Shown: one piece after another, positions 1 to 9,058 of the stretch
How positions within the stretch are numbered: the stretch's first letter is position 1
How the letters are laid out: each line of letters begins with the position of its first letter
Assembly (NCBI GenBank): GCA_942490985.1
Contig: CALNYW010000003.1
Span: 496,001 to 560,000 of the forward strand
Reading direction: 5' to 3'
DNA: 64,000 bases
Origin: Thiosocius sp942490985
GTDB lineage: Bacteria; Pseudomonadota; Gammaproteobacteria; Chromatiales; Chromatiaceae
Position numbers and translations under genes: made by a program
The notes under the pieces: generated by a model
Database searches by the model: none
The model's input: the letters and a program-made list of their open reading frames with translations, nothing else
What the model was told of the DNA's origin: nothing

Positions 1-20
1 GTGAGCTTGACGAAGGCCAT
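1..20 (-). CDS. pgk: Phosphoglycerate kinase, N-terminal fragment (runs off the window)
   Basis: Only the first six codons and part of the seventh are present, reading MAFVKL(T) on the minus strand from an ATG at 20. A GGAG ribosome binding site lies 8 nt upstream (29-32). The start resembles gammaproteobacterial phosphoglycerate kinases, and a pgk gene directly downstream of gap is the usual glycolytic arrangement. The call therefore rests mainly on position; the fragment is too short to prove the family. The enzyme would interconvert 1,3-bisphosphoglycerate and 3-phosphoglycerate in the cytoplasm. Confidence 0.55.
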
Positions 21-94
21 TGGTTTTACTCCATTGATGATTCTGAAGAGTTTTTTGAAAAGCCTGACGGCTTTGCGAATAACTCTCGGGCGCA

Positions 95-137
95 GATCGG
101 CATTACCGATCGGCAGGCTGGGGGAAACGCTCCCCCA
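95..137 (-). other. Two stem-loops between gap and pgk
   Basis: Positions 119-137 form a perfect 7-bp hairpin (TGGGGGA, loop AACGC, TCCCCCA). Positions 95-111 form a second 6-bp hairpin (GATCGG, loop CATTA, CCGATC). Both lie 19-60 nt past the gap stop codon on the transcribed strand. Neither is followed by a clear U tract, so they look more like an mRNA processing or stability element between gap and pgk than a complete intrinsic terminator. Confidence 0.4.
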
Positions 138-155
138 ACCCGCCGGGGTCAAGCC

Positions 156-1160
156 TTAACTGGCAACGTGCTTGGCGAAGCGCAGCATGTTGCAGGTGTA
201 GCCGTACTCGTTGTCATACCAGGACACGACCTTAACGAAGGTCTTGTCCAGCGCGATACCGGCCTCTGAGTCGAAGATCGACGAGTTGCTATTTCCGCGG
301 AAATCGGTCGCAACCACTTTCTCGTCGGTGTAGGCCAGGGTCTCACCGATACCCGGCGCTTCCGAAGCGGCCTTCATGGCGGCGCAGATTTCGGCGTAGT
401 CGGCTTCCTTGTCCAACTCGACGGTCAGGTCGACGACGGAGACATCGGAGGTCGGCACGCGGAACGCCATACCGGTGAGCTTGCCGTTCAGTTCGGGCAA
501 TACAACGCCCACCGCTTTTGCGGCACCGGTCGAAGACGGGATGATGTTTTCCAAGATACCGCGACCACCGCGCCAGTCTTTCATCGACGGTCCGTCGACG
601 GTTTTTTGCGTGGCCGTGGCGGCGTGTACCGTCGTCATCAAACCGCGCTTGATGCCCCAGTTGTCATGCAGCACCTTGGCGACGGGGGCAAGACAGTTCG
701 TGGTGCAGGACGCAGCCGAGATGATCGCCTGACCGGCATAGGTCTCATGATTGACACCGTAGACGAACATCGGCGTGCCGTCTTTCGAGGGTGCCGACAT
801 GACGACTTTCGGGGCGCCGGCGTCAACGTGTTTTTGGCAGGTCTCCTCGGTCAGGAAGAAACCGGTACATTCCAGCACCAGGTCGACATTGATATCGCCC
901 CAGGCCAGGTTGGCCGGATCGCGCTCGGCGGTCAGGCGGATGGTCTTGCCGTTGACGACCAGGTTGTTGCCATCGACAGACACGTCACCTTTGAAGTTGC
1001 CGTGCACAGAATCGTACTTGAGCATGTACGCCAAGTAGTCGGCATCGAGCAGGTCGTTGATCCCAACAACCTCGATATCGTTCGAAAAATCCTGCGAGAT
1101 AGCGCGGAACGCCATACGGCCGATGCGGCCAAAACCATTGATACCTACTTTGATCGTCAT
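156..1160 (-). CDS. gap: Type I glyceraldehyde-3-phosphate dehydrogenase
   Basis: A 334-residue protein of normal GAPDH length. It catalyses NAD-linked oxidation and phosphorylation of glyceraldehyde-3-phosphate in the cytoplasm. The N-terminal Rossmann motif INGFGRIGR (8-16) is followed by IND at 34-36, the acidic residue expected for NAD preference. The catalytic cysteine is C152 in ASCTTNCLAP, and the base is H179 in TTVHAATATQ. AAGGAGA precedes the ATG. It lies between tkt upstream and pgk downstream on the same strand, which is consistent with glycolysis, gluconeogenesis or the Calvin cycle; the sequence alone cannot say which. The family call is secure. The symbol gap rather than epd rests on the neighbouring pgk and the canonical active site. 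Confidence 0.95.
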   Translation of the reverse strand: MTIKVGINGFGRIGRMAFRAISQDFSNDIEVVGINDLLDADYLAYMLKYDSVHGNFKGDVSVDGNNLVVNGKTIRLTAERDPANLAWGDINVDLVLECTGFFLTEETCQKHVDAGAPKVVMSAPSKDGTPMFVYGVNHETYAGQAIISAASCTTNCLAPVAKVLHDNWGIKRGLMTTVHAATATQKTVDGPSMKDWRGGRGILENIIPSSTGAAKAVGVVLPELNGKLTGMAFRVPTSDVSVVDLTVELDKEADYAEICAAMKAASEAPGIGETLAYTDEKVVATDFRGNSNSSIFDSEAGIALDKTFVKVVSWYDNEYGYTCNMLRFAKHVAS

Positions 1161-1216
1161 GTTAGAGCTTCTCCTTCGGGCCGTTCCGACTAGCAGGAAC
1201 AGCGTTGCATACGAAA

Positions 1217-1242
1217 CGGCCGACTCGTCTTCGAGTCGGCCG
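1217..1242 (-). terminator. Strong hairpin between tkt and gap
   Basis: This is a perfect 11-bp inverted repeat (CGGCCGACTCG and CGAGTCGGCCG) with a TCTT/AAGA tetraloop. It lies 14 nt past the tkt stop on the minus strand. Only a short TTT follows it in the transcript, so it is at best a weak or partial terminator, and may instead set the tkt:gap transcript ratio by mRNA processing. Confidence 0.5.
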
Positions 1243-1255
1243 CTTGTTTCTTGAT

Positions 1256-3244
1256 TTAGGCGGCGACCTCATCAATCGCCTTGCCAACGTTTTCGGCGGT
1301 GAAACCGAACAGTTTGAATAGCTCGCCGGCCGGTGCGGACTCGCCGAAGGTGTCAATGCCGACAACCTTGCCGTTAGCACCAACATACTTCCACCAACCA
1401 TCCGTCACGGCGGCCTCGACGGCGACGCGTGCGGTGACTGCAGCCGGCAACACCGACTCTTTGTAGGCGGCGTCTTGCGCATCGAAGATGCTGGTACAGG
1501 GCATCGATACGACGCGCACTTTCTTGGCGCTCGCTTCAGCGGCTTCCACCGCGATGCCCACTTCCGAGCCGGTCGCGATGACAATCACATCCGGTGTGCC
1601 GTCACAATCACGCAAGACATAACCGCCACGGTTGATGTTGGCGATCTGGGCCGCATCGCGTGCCTGGAAAGGGATACCCTGACGGGTAAAGATCAGGCAA
1701 CTCGGTCCATCCTGCTTTTCAATGGCGTTACGCCAGGCCACTGCAGATTCAACCGTATCGCAAGGCCGCCAGACATCCATGCGCGGAATCATGCGTAACG
1801 TCGGAATCTGCTCGACCGCCTGGTGGGTCGGGCCGTCTTCACCGAGGCCGATCGAGTCATGGGTATAGACGAAGATCGAACGAATTTTCATCAACGCCGC
1901 CATGCGCAGGGCGTTGCGCGCGTACTCCGAAAACATCAGGAAGGTCGCACCGAACGGAATCAGCCCGCCGTGTAACGCGATGCCGTTCACGATCGCGGAC
2001 ATACCGAACTCGCGCACGCCGTAGTTGACGTAGTTGGCGTCGGGCACATCGGCCCGCATTGGCTTGTAGCCAGACCACTCGGTAAGGTTCGAGCAACCGA
2101 GGTCGGCCGATCCGCCGAACAACTCAGGCAGCGCCGCCGAGTACGCCTCGATTGAGTTCAGTGATGCCTTACGCGTTGCGGGCGATTCCGCCTTATCGTT
2201 GCAAGCAGCGACGAACGCATCCGCATTGGCCGACCAGTCAGCCGGCAGTTCGCCAGCCATCCGGCGTTTGAATGCGGCGGCCAGTTCCGGGTGGGCGGCC
2301 TCGTACGCAGCGAACTTTTCATTCCACGCGGCTTCTGCCGCCGCCCCTTTTTCCTTGGCATCCCAGCCGGCGTAAACATCGGCGGGGACTTCGAACGGCC
2401 CATGGTCCCAGCCAAGCGCGGCCTTGGTGAGGTTGATTTCCTCTTCGCCGAGCGGCGCGCCGTGGCAGGCATGCGAGCCGGCCTTGTTCGGTGAACCGAA
2501 GCCGATGGTGGTTTTGCAGCAGATCATCGTCGGCTTGTCGGTCATCGCCTTGGCGAATTCCAGCGCCTTGGCGATCGCCTCCGGATCATGGCCATCGACG
2601 TCGGCAATGACGTGCCATCCGTAAGACTCGAAACGCTTCGGGGTGTCGTCGTTGAACCAGCCTTCGACGTGCCCATCGATCGAGATGCCGTTGTCGTCCC
2701 AGAAACAGATGAGCTTACCGAGGCCGAGCGTACCGGCGAGCGAGCAGGCTTCATGGGAGATACCTTCCATCAGGCAGCCGTCGCCGAGAAAAACATAGGT
2801 GTTGTGATCAACGACGGTGTGACCGTCCTTGTTGAATTCTGCGGCCAGCGCGCGCTCCGCGATGGCCATGCCTACAGCATTCGTGATGCCCTGGCCAAGC
2901 GGCCCGGTGGTTGTTTCGACGCCCGGCGCATAACCGTACTCCGGGTGCCCCGGGGTCTTCGAATGCAGCTGACGAAAGTTTTTCAGGTCATCGATCGTCA
3001 GTTCATAACCGGTCAGATGCAGCAGAGAGTAAATCAGCATCGAGCCGTGGCCGTTCGACAACACGAAACGGTCGCGATCGGGCCAGGCCGGGTTGCCCGG
3101 GTTGTGCTGCATGTGGTCGTTCCACAGCACCTCGGCAATGTCTGCCATACCCATCGGCGCACCGGGGTGACCGGAATTGGCTTTCTGAACGGCGTCCATG
3201 CTCAACGCACGCACGGCGTTGGCGAGTTCTCTGCGTGAGGACAT
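1256..3244 (-). CDS. tkt: Transketolase
   Basis: A 662-residue transketolase of typical bacterial length. It transfers two-carbon ketol units between sugar phosphates, using thiamine diphosphate and a divalent cation, in the pentose phosphate or Calvin cycle. The N-terminal ThDP domain carries the GDG...DDN motif (GDGC at 154-157, DDN at 183-185). The early SGHPGAPMG stretch (24-32) is a family signature, and the later DSIGLGEDGPTHQ segment lies in the pyrimidine-binding domain. AGGAGGG upstream of the ATG supports the start. It is followed by gap on the same strand. The leader of about 300 nt holds a large hairpin described separately. Confidence 0.96.
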   Translation of the reverse strand: MSSRRELANAVRALSMDAVQKANSGHPGAPMGMADIAEVLWNDHMQHNPGNPAWPDRDRFVLSNGHGSMLIYSLLHLTGYELTIDDLKNFRQLHSKTPGHPEYGYAPGVETTTGPLGQGITNAVGMAIAERALAAEFNKDGHTVVDHNTYVFLGDGCLMEGISHEACSLAGTLGLGKLICFWDDNGISIDGHVEGWFNDDTPKRFESYGWHVIADVDGHDPEAIAKALEFAKAMTDKPTMICCKTTIGFGSPNKAGSHACHGAPLGEEEINLTKAALGWDHGPFEVPADVYAGWDAKEKGAAAEAAWNEKFAAYEAAHPELAAAFKRRMAGELPADWSANADAFVAACNDKAESPATRKASLNSIEAYSAALPELFGGSADLGCSNLTEWSGYKPMRADVPDANYVNYGVREFGMSAIVNGIALHGGLIPFGATFLMFSEYARNALRMAALMKIRSIFVYTHDSIGLGEDGPTHQAVEQIPTLRMIPRMDVWRPCDTVESAVAWRNAIEKQDGPSCLIFTRQGIPFQARDAAQIANINRGGYVLRDCDGTPDVIVIATGSEVGIAVEAAEASAKKVRVVSMPCTSIFDAQDAAYKESVLPAAVTARVAVEAAVTDGWWKYVGANGKVVGIDTFGESAPAGELFKLFGFTAENVGKAIDEVAA

Positions 3245-3547
3245 AAGTCCCTCCTGTCAAAGATAGAAATCTCCGACCCCAAGGCGAGTGCTCGGGAGCG
3301 AAATGATCCGATTGCCGGGCTCGCACACAGCCGCGCGCGCTGTGAGCGCGCGGCTGGCGGAGTGAGCCTGCCGGTCTGCCTCCAGCACGCCCTCAGCCCG
3401 AAGACTTAAAAAAGGTCGGGTATTCTCCCCTACGCACACAAAGCGCCGCAACAGGGGATTCCCCGAATATTCCAATACGCCTATAAACTAAGGAAATCAA
3501 GAAGAAAAGATATGATTTTCAGTTATTTAGGTCGTTTTAGATCACAT
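3245..3547 (-). other. Leader and promoter region of tkt
   Basis: No gene is supported in these 303 bases. On the minus strand they form the upstream region of tkt. They contain a 10-bp perfect inverted repeat with a 7-nt loop (3329-3355, AGCCGCGCGC / GCGCGCGGCT) and a small palindrome GGGGATTCCCC (3454-3464). The tkt-distal part (3480-3547) is AT-rich and is the likelier promoter zone, but I could not pick one convincing -35/-10 pair. The hairpin lies about 85-110 nt upstream of the tkt start, so it would be part of a long 5' UTR. Confidence 0.45.
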
Positions 3548-4102
3548 TTATGCGATCCATTTGATCGAACACCCCATGCTGGGGACCTGATCGGCCGGGC
3601 CCTGTCCCGTCTCTGCAACCAATTTCATCGCCTCGAAAAGGTCACGTCGCGCCGTAGCGGATGCCGCCTCTTTCCGGCTCTCATCGAGGCGCCCCCGATA
3701 TTGCAGCTCGCCACCGGCGTTGTAGCCGAAAAAGTCCGGCGTGCAGACCGCGCCATAGGCCTTGGCGACGGCCTGGCTCTCGTCGATCAGGTAGGGGAAC
3801 GAGAAATCATTGGCTTCGGCCACCCGGCGCATGTTGTCGAACGAGTCTTCCGGATAGTCGGTCGGATCGTTCGACATGATCGCGACGGTGTTGATGCCGA
3901 GCCCCTGTAACTCCTTTGCGTCGCGCACGATGCGATCCAAAACCGCCTTGACGTAAGGGCAGTGATTACAGATGAACATCACCAACAGGCCGCGCTCACC
4001 CATACAGGCATCGCGCGACCAGCGCCTGCCGTCCACGCCCGAGAGCTCGAAATCCGGCGCCGCTTTTCCAAAATCACAAACCGGGGTCTGCAGTGAAACC
4101 AT
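3548..4102 (-). CDS. Thioredoxin-like redoxin (AhpC/TSA-type) with CNHC motif
   Basis: A 184-residue cytoplasmic thioredoxin-fold protein without a signal peptide. The CNHCPYV motif (C45 and C48) follows the strand LLVMFI and gives a CxxC pair, as in the redoxin family rather than a typical single-cysteine peroxiredoxin. PDFEL near the N terminus and the Y-G-V/A-CTPDFF segment fit the family. AGGAGGG precedes the ATG. It lies upstream of tkt on the same strand, but the 300-nt gap makes an operon unlikely. The likely role is thiol-disulfide exchange or peroxide handling; the substrate is unknown. Confidence 0.85.
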   Translation of the reverse strand: MVSLQTPVCDFGKAAPDFELSGVDGRRWSRDACMGERGLLVMFICNHCPYVKAVLDRIVRDAKELQGLGINTVAIMSNDPTDYPEDSFDNMRRVAEANDFSFPYLIDESQAVAKAYGAVCTPDFFGYNAGGELQYRGRLDESRKEAASATARRDLFEAMKLVAETGQGPADQVPSMGCSIKWIA

Positions 4103-4237
4103 AGGTACCCTCCTGAGTGCTTGCTAGCGGCCCGGCATTCTTCCAAAAGCGGCGAATGCGCTCAAGTTACAGGATGCACTTCGGCCTTCCGGCGGCAAAA
4201 CGGCCGGGTATCGGTGTGACGTTCGATCATCAGCGTG

Positions 4238-4243
4238 TAGAAT
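4238..4243 (+). promoter_or_regulatory. Candidate -10 box for metK
   Basis: TAGAAT lies 75 nt upstream of the metK ATG, in the divergent region between metK and the redoxin gene. The -35 region is poor (TGACGT is nearest), so the call is tentative. Confidence 0.3.
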
Positions 4244-4318
4244 CGCGCGCCATCTCAATCTCGTTTCGCCACAGCTTACGCGACCCCAAAGACCTACCCG
4301 GACCCTCAGGAGCAATTC

Positions 4319-5491
<1,173 letters not shown>

Positions 5492-5503
5492 TCTCTGCCC
5501 CCG

Positions 5504-5520
5504 GTGCGCCGCTGGCGCAC
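5504..5520 (+). other. Hairpin after metK
   Basis: A perfect 7-bp stem GTGCGCC/GGCGCAC with a GCT loop lies 12 nt after the metK stop, in the convergent gap with the DUF2189 gene. No U-run follows on either strand, so terminator function is uncertain. Confidence 0.35.
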
Positions 5521-5536
5521 TGATTCCTCGGGCTAT

Positions 5537-6325
5537 TTATGCGGTGTCGTGGTCGCCTTCCCGGACCGTCTCACGATAGGCATGCCAGGTCGCATGGCCA
5601 ATAAGCGGTAACACCACAGCCAGGCCGATCAACGCGGTCGCAAAACCGACCAGTACGAGGCCGACGATCATGGCCGCCCACAACAACATTACGCCCTTGT
5701 TCTGAACCACGGCGTTTACGCTGGTCAGCGCGCCGGTGATTGCGTCGGTATCGCGATCGAGCATCATTGGCAACGAAACAACGCTTGCCGAGAAAACAAT
5801 ACCGGCGAAGATTGATCCGACCGCACTCCCGACGGCCAGGAACTGCAGCCAGCCGAGCAACCCCAACTCTTCCCCAATCGGGAAGAACACGTGGACCATC
5901 GAAGCAGCTCGCGCCCAGACGAGCAGCACCACCAGCATCACCAACGCAAACAGCAGTTCGTTACGCAGGTGATTACGGCTCTCCATCAAACAGACGCCGA
6001 GCCGCGGTTCACGCCCGCTTTCAAGCTGTCGACTGATCGAGTACAGACCGAATGCCAACACCGGGCCGGCCAGAATGAAGGCCACCGCCAGCGTGAACAA
6101 GGCGACTGTGTTGCCATCACCCCAAGCAAGGCCAGTCACCAGATACCCGAGCAACACCAGACCAAATCCGTAGGTGAGACTTTGCCGCCAGGCGTGACGG
6201 AGGTCCTGCCAACCCAGCGCGAGCCAGCGCATCGGCGCATCGAAGCCGAGTTTGTTTGACGGATAAAAAAGGGGTTCTATCTCGGCATCCGATTGCCCGG
6301 AGCCGACCACGTCGGGTTCTGCCAT
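5537..6325 (-). CDS. DUF2189 integral membrane protein
   Basis: A 262-residue protein with a soluble N terminus of about 25 residues and then the DUF2189 signature region PMRWLALGWQDLRHAW. Five or so hydrophobic segments follow (for example YGFGLVLLGYLVTGLAW, TLAVAFILAGPVLAFGLYSI, LLFALVMLVVLLVWA). AGGAGG five nt upstream of the ATG at 6325 decides the start over an upstream in-frame TTG at 6349. The family is a predicted inner-membrane protein of unknown function, sometimes annotated near respiratory genes. Here it lies alone, convergent with metK and divergent from ahcY. Confidence 0.8.
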   Translation of the reverse strand: MAEPDVVGSGQSDAEIEPLFYPSNKLGFDAPMRWLALGWQDLRHAWRQSLTYGFGLVLLGYLVTGLAWGDGNTVALFTLAVAFILAGPVLAFGLYSISRQLESGREPRLGVCLMESRNHLRNELLFALVMLVVLLVWARAASMVHVFFPIGEELGLLGWLQFLAVGSAVGSIFAGIVFSASVVSLPMMLDRDTDAITGALTSVNAVVQNKGVMLLWAAMIVGLVLVGFATALIGLAVVLPLIGHATWHAYRETVREGDHDTA

Positions 6326-6575
6326 TCCATCCTCCTGAGAAAAACACAAGCCCCGGTGTGCCAGGGTCTAATTGCTTTGTGTCAGCCGAAGCCATGCCGA
6401 AAATAGCGCAATCTACCTGTCTTAGTCGCCGTTTATTTGTACAAATCGCCCAGAAACGCGGGATTTCCCTTAGAAAAAGCGCAGATCTCGCCCGTTTCGC
6501 GGATCAGACGTGTAAAATCCGCGCTGCTTTGAAGCGCCGACGCCGAGGCTCGCGCAGACAGCAAGACAACTCCCC
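6326..6575 (+). other. Upstream region of ahcY
   Basis: No gene is supported here. It holds the divergent promoters of ahcY and the DUF2189 gene. A perfect 12-bp palindrome ATTTGTACAAAT lies at 6435-6446 and could be an operator. A TAAAAT hexamer (6513-6518) about 60 nt before the riboswitch is a possible -10 box, but no good -35 accompanies it. Confidence 0.35.
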
Positions 6576-6641
6576 GCCGAGGGGCGCTGCAACCCGGAAA
6601 CGGGCCAGGCTCGGCAACGGATACGGCTTTGCAACGGCGCT
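6576..6641 (+). promoter_or_regulatory. S-adenosylhomocysteine (SAH) riboswitch
   Basis: The leader of ahcY matches the SAH riboswitch core: GAGGGGCGCTGCAACC followed by CCAGGCTCGG. Stem P1 pairs GCCGAG (6576-6581) with CTCGGC (6610-6615). A second stem pairs CCCG (6593-6596) with CGGG (6601-6604) around a GAAA loop. The conserved GCGC (6584-6587) can form the expected pseudoknot with GCGC at 6637-6640. The ahcY ribosome binding site (6660-6664) lies about 20 nt later. By family knowledge SAH binding raises ahcY expression; which step is controlled here cannot be read from the sequence. Confidence 0.88.
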
Positions 6642-6673
6642 CACTCACGTTTATTGAACAGGAGTCAACAACC

Positions 6674-8080
6674 ATGAGTGAGTTCACCGATTACAAAGTT
6701 GCCGACCTCTCGCTGGCCGACTGGGGCCGAAAAGAGATGCGTATTGCCGAAACCGAGATGCCCGGTCTGATGGCGTTGCGCGAGAAGTACGGCGCAAGCA
6801 AGCCGCTGACCGGCGCGCGCATCACCGGCTCGCTGCACATGACCATCCAGACTGCTGTGCTGATTGAGACATTGATCGAGCTGGGCGCCCAGGTCCGTTG
6901 GTGCTCCTGCAACATCTTCTCGACCCAAGACCATGCGGCAGCGGCGATTGCGGCTGCCGGCATACCGGTCTACGCCTGGAAGGGTGAGACGCTGGAGGAA
7001 TATTGGTGGTGTACCGAACAGGTCCTCAATTGGCCCAACGGTGAGTCACCAAACATGATTCTGGACGATGGCGGTGACGCAACCCTGCTCGTCCACAAGG
7101 GTGTCGAGTACGCCAATGCCGGCGCTGTACCGTCACCAAAGGACGGCGATGCTGAGGAATGGCGCGTCATACTCGGGGTACTTTCCCGTAGCCTTGCCGA
7201 GGATCCTCAGCGCTACCACCGGATGGCCGAGTCGATCAAAGGCGTCACCGAAGAGACCACGACCGGCGTGCATCGCCTGTATGAGATGCTCAACGCCGGA
7301 GAGTTGCTATTCCCCGCGATGAACGTCAACGATTCGGTTACCAAGTCGAAGTTCGACAACCTTTACGGCTGTCGTGAATCGTTGGTCGACGGTATCAAGC
7401 GCGCGACGGATGTGATGATTGCCGGCAAGATCGCGCTGGTCTGCGGCTATGGCGACGTCGGCAAAGGTTCGGCCCAATCGTTGCGTGGACTTGGCGCGAC
7501 CGTCTGGATCACCGAGATAGATCCAATCTGCGCCTTGCAGGCGGCCATGGAAGGTTACCGCGTCGTCACGATAGAGGACGCCGCACCAATCGCTGACATC
7601 TTCGTCACGACCACCGGTAACAAAGACATCATTCGCCATGACCACATGGCAGCCATGAAGAATCAGGCAATCGTCTGCAACATCGGGCACTTCGACAACG
7701 AGATCGACATCGCCAGCGTCAGCGGTTACCAGTGGGAAAACATCAAGCCACAGGTCGACCACATTATTTTTCCCGACGGCAAGCGGATCATCATGCTGGC
7801 CGAAGGGCGTCTGGTGAATCTCGGTTGCGCGACCGGCCACCCCAGCTTCGTAATGTCCGCCTCGTTCACCAATCAGGTGCTGGCCCAGATCGAGATTTTC
7901 ACCAAACCCGATGAGTATCCGATCGGGGTCTATATCCTGCCCAAAAAGCTCGATGAAGAAGTTGCCCGTCTGCACCTTGAGCAAATCGGCGCCAAGCTCA
8001 CCCAACTTACCCCTGACCAGGCTGATTACATCGGCGTACCGCTGGAAGGCCCCTACAAATCAGACCATTACCGTTACTGA
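6674..8080 (+). CDS. ahcY: Adenosylhomocysteinase (SAH hydrolase)
   Basis: A 468-residue enzyme that hydrolyses SAH to adenosine and homocysteine, pulling methylation reactions forward. Visible motifs are the N-terminal substrate-binding region (CNIFSTQDHAAAAI), NVNDSVTKSKFDN, the NAD-binding GYGDVGKGSAQ, CNIGHFDNEID, and the typical C terminus ending KSDHYRY. The start at 6674 (MSEFTDYK) has AGGAG nine nt upstream; an in-frame TTG at 6629 lies inside the riboswitch and is rejected. The gene sits behind an SAH riboswitch and before metF, so product sensing and methyl-group regeneration are linked here. Confidence 0.97.
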   Translation: MSEFTDYKVADLSLADWGRKEMRIAETEMPGLMALREKYGASKPLTGARITGSLHMTIQTAVLIETLIELGAQVRWCSCNIFSTQDHAAAAIAAAGIPVYAWKGETLEEYWWCTEQVLNWPNGESPNMILDDGGDATLLVHKGVEYANAGAVPSPKDGDAEEWRVILGVLSRSLAEDPQRYHRMAESIKGVTEETTTGVHRLYEMLNAGELLFPAMNVNDSVTKSKFDNLYGCRESLVDGIKRATDVMIAGKIALVCGYGDVGKGSAQSLRGLGATVWITEIDPICALQAAMEGYRVVTIEDAAPIADIFVTTTGNKDIIRHDHMAAMKNQAIVCNIGHFDNEIDIASVSGYQWENIKPQVDHIIFPDGKRIIMLAEGRLVNLGCATGHPSFVMSASFTNQVLAQIEIFTKPDEYPIGVYILPKKLDEEVARLHLEQIGAKLTQLTPDQADYIGVPLEGPYKSDHYRY

Positions 8081-8101
8081 ACCAAGTGTTCGTAGGCAAG
8101 T

Positions 8102-8142
8102 GACTGCTGGGCTACAGCGTCAGATGCGCTGCTGGCCCAGTC
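8102..8142 (+). other. Imperfect stem-loop between ahcY and metF
   Basis: GACTG...GGGC pairs with GGCCCAGTC, and an inner CAGCG/CGCTG stem with a 7-nt loop sits inside. A two-nt bulge interrupts the arms. It lies 21 nt after the ahcY stop and 32 nt before metF. No U tract follows. It could stabilise the ahcY mRNA or attenuate metF. Confidence 0.4.
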
Positions 8143-8174
8143 AATATTCGCTTCGCCGGCGATGAGCATGACTT

Positions 8175-9038
8175 ATGCAAGAGACGCAAGTGAATCGACC
8201 GACTTTTAGCTTCGAGCTGTTTCCACCCAAGACCGAGGCAGGCATCGCCAAACTGCACGATACCGTGGCGACACTGAATGCCCGTCAACCCGCGTTCTTC
8301 TCCGTAACCTACGGCGCGGGCGGTTCGACCCAGCGCAATACATTCGCGACCATCGACTGGCTGCGCGATCAACGGATTTCTGCGGCCCCCCATCTGTCGT
8401 GTGTCGGCAGCAGCCGTGCCGAGATCACCGAAATCCTGCAGCGGTATGCCGGGCAGGACATTGACCGGATCGTCGCCTTGCGCGGCGACTTACCGTCAGG
8501 TGCCGGTGCTGGGGGCATTGGCGACCTGGGTCATGCCAACGAGCTTGTCGCGCTGATCCGGGAAAACTTCGGCGACCAGTTCCAGATTGAGGTGGCGGCC
8601 TATCCCGAGATGCATCCGCAAGCGCCCAACTTCTCGGCTGATCTGGAAAACTTCCGGCGCAAAGTCGATGCCGGTGCGGATTCCGCCATCACGCAATATT
8701 TCTACAACGCCGACGCCTACGTGCGGTTTGTCGAGGCCAGCCACGACCTCGGCGTGACCATCCCGATCGTGCCAGGCATCATGCCGATCACCAACTTCAC
8801 CAACCTGCTGCGGTTTTCAGACGCATGCGGCGCGGAAATTCCACGCTGGCTACGCAAACGGCTGGAGGCGTATGGCGATGACACAGACAGCATCCGCCAA
8901 CTCGGCAGTGAAGTTGTCACCAACCTGTGCGAACAGCTACTCAAGCAAGGCGCGCCGGGGCTGCATTTCTATACGATGAACCAGGCATCGCCAACGCTGA
9001 CGATCTGGGACAACCTGGGACTGAGCAGCCAAAGCTGA
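8175..9038 (+). CDS. metF: Methylenetetrahydrofolate reductase
   Basis: A 287-residue FAD-dependent reductase that converts 5,10-methylene-THF to 5-methyl-THF, the methyl donor for methionine synthesis. The N-terminal SFELFPPKT, FFSVTYGAGGST and the RIVALRGDLP segment are characteristic. IPIVPGIMPITN lies near the middle, and GAPGLHFYTMN, the NAD/folate-site strand, near the C terminus. The ATG at 8175 lacks a strong ribosome binding site; a GTG at 8190 (VNRPTFSFE) is an alternative. It follows ahcY by 94 bp, so the two probably form a SAM-cycle transcription unit. Confidence 0.95.
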   Translation: MQETQVNRPTFSFELFPPKTEAGIAKLHDTVATLNARQPAFFSVTYGAGGSTQRNTFATIDWLRDQRISAAPHLSCVGSSRAEITEILQRYAGQDIDRIVALRGDLPSGAGAGGIGDLGHANELVALIRENFGDQFQIEVAAYPEMHPQAPNFSADLENFRRKVDAGADSAITQYFYNADAYVRFVEASHDLGVTIPIVPGIMPITNFTNLLRFSDACGAEIPRWLRKRLEAYGDDTDSIRQLGSEVVTNLCEQLLKQGAPGLHFYTMNQASPTLTIWDNLGLSSQS

Positions 9039-9058
9039 TCCGCAACAACGCCTCGAAA

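Noticed and set aside
606..1193. Long antisense frame over gap
   Set aside because: It is a codon-bias shadow of gap, with no start signal or family resemblance. Similar long shadows oppose tkt, algC, chpA, ggt and the M16 genes.
6506..6513. MetJ-box-like AGACGTGT upstream of ahcY
   Set aside because: Only one 8-mer, matching six of eight bases; MetJ needs at least two adjacent boxes, and the SAH riboswitch already explains control.
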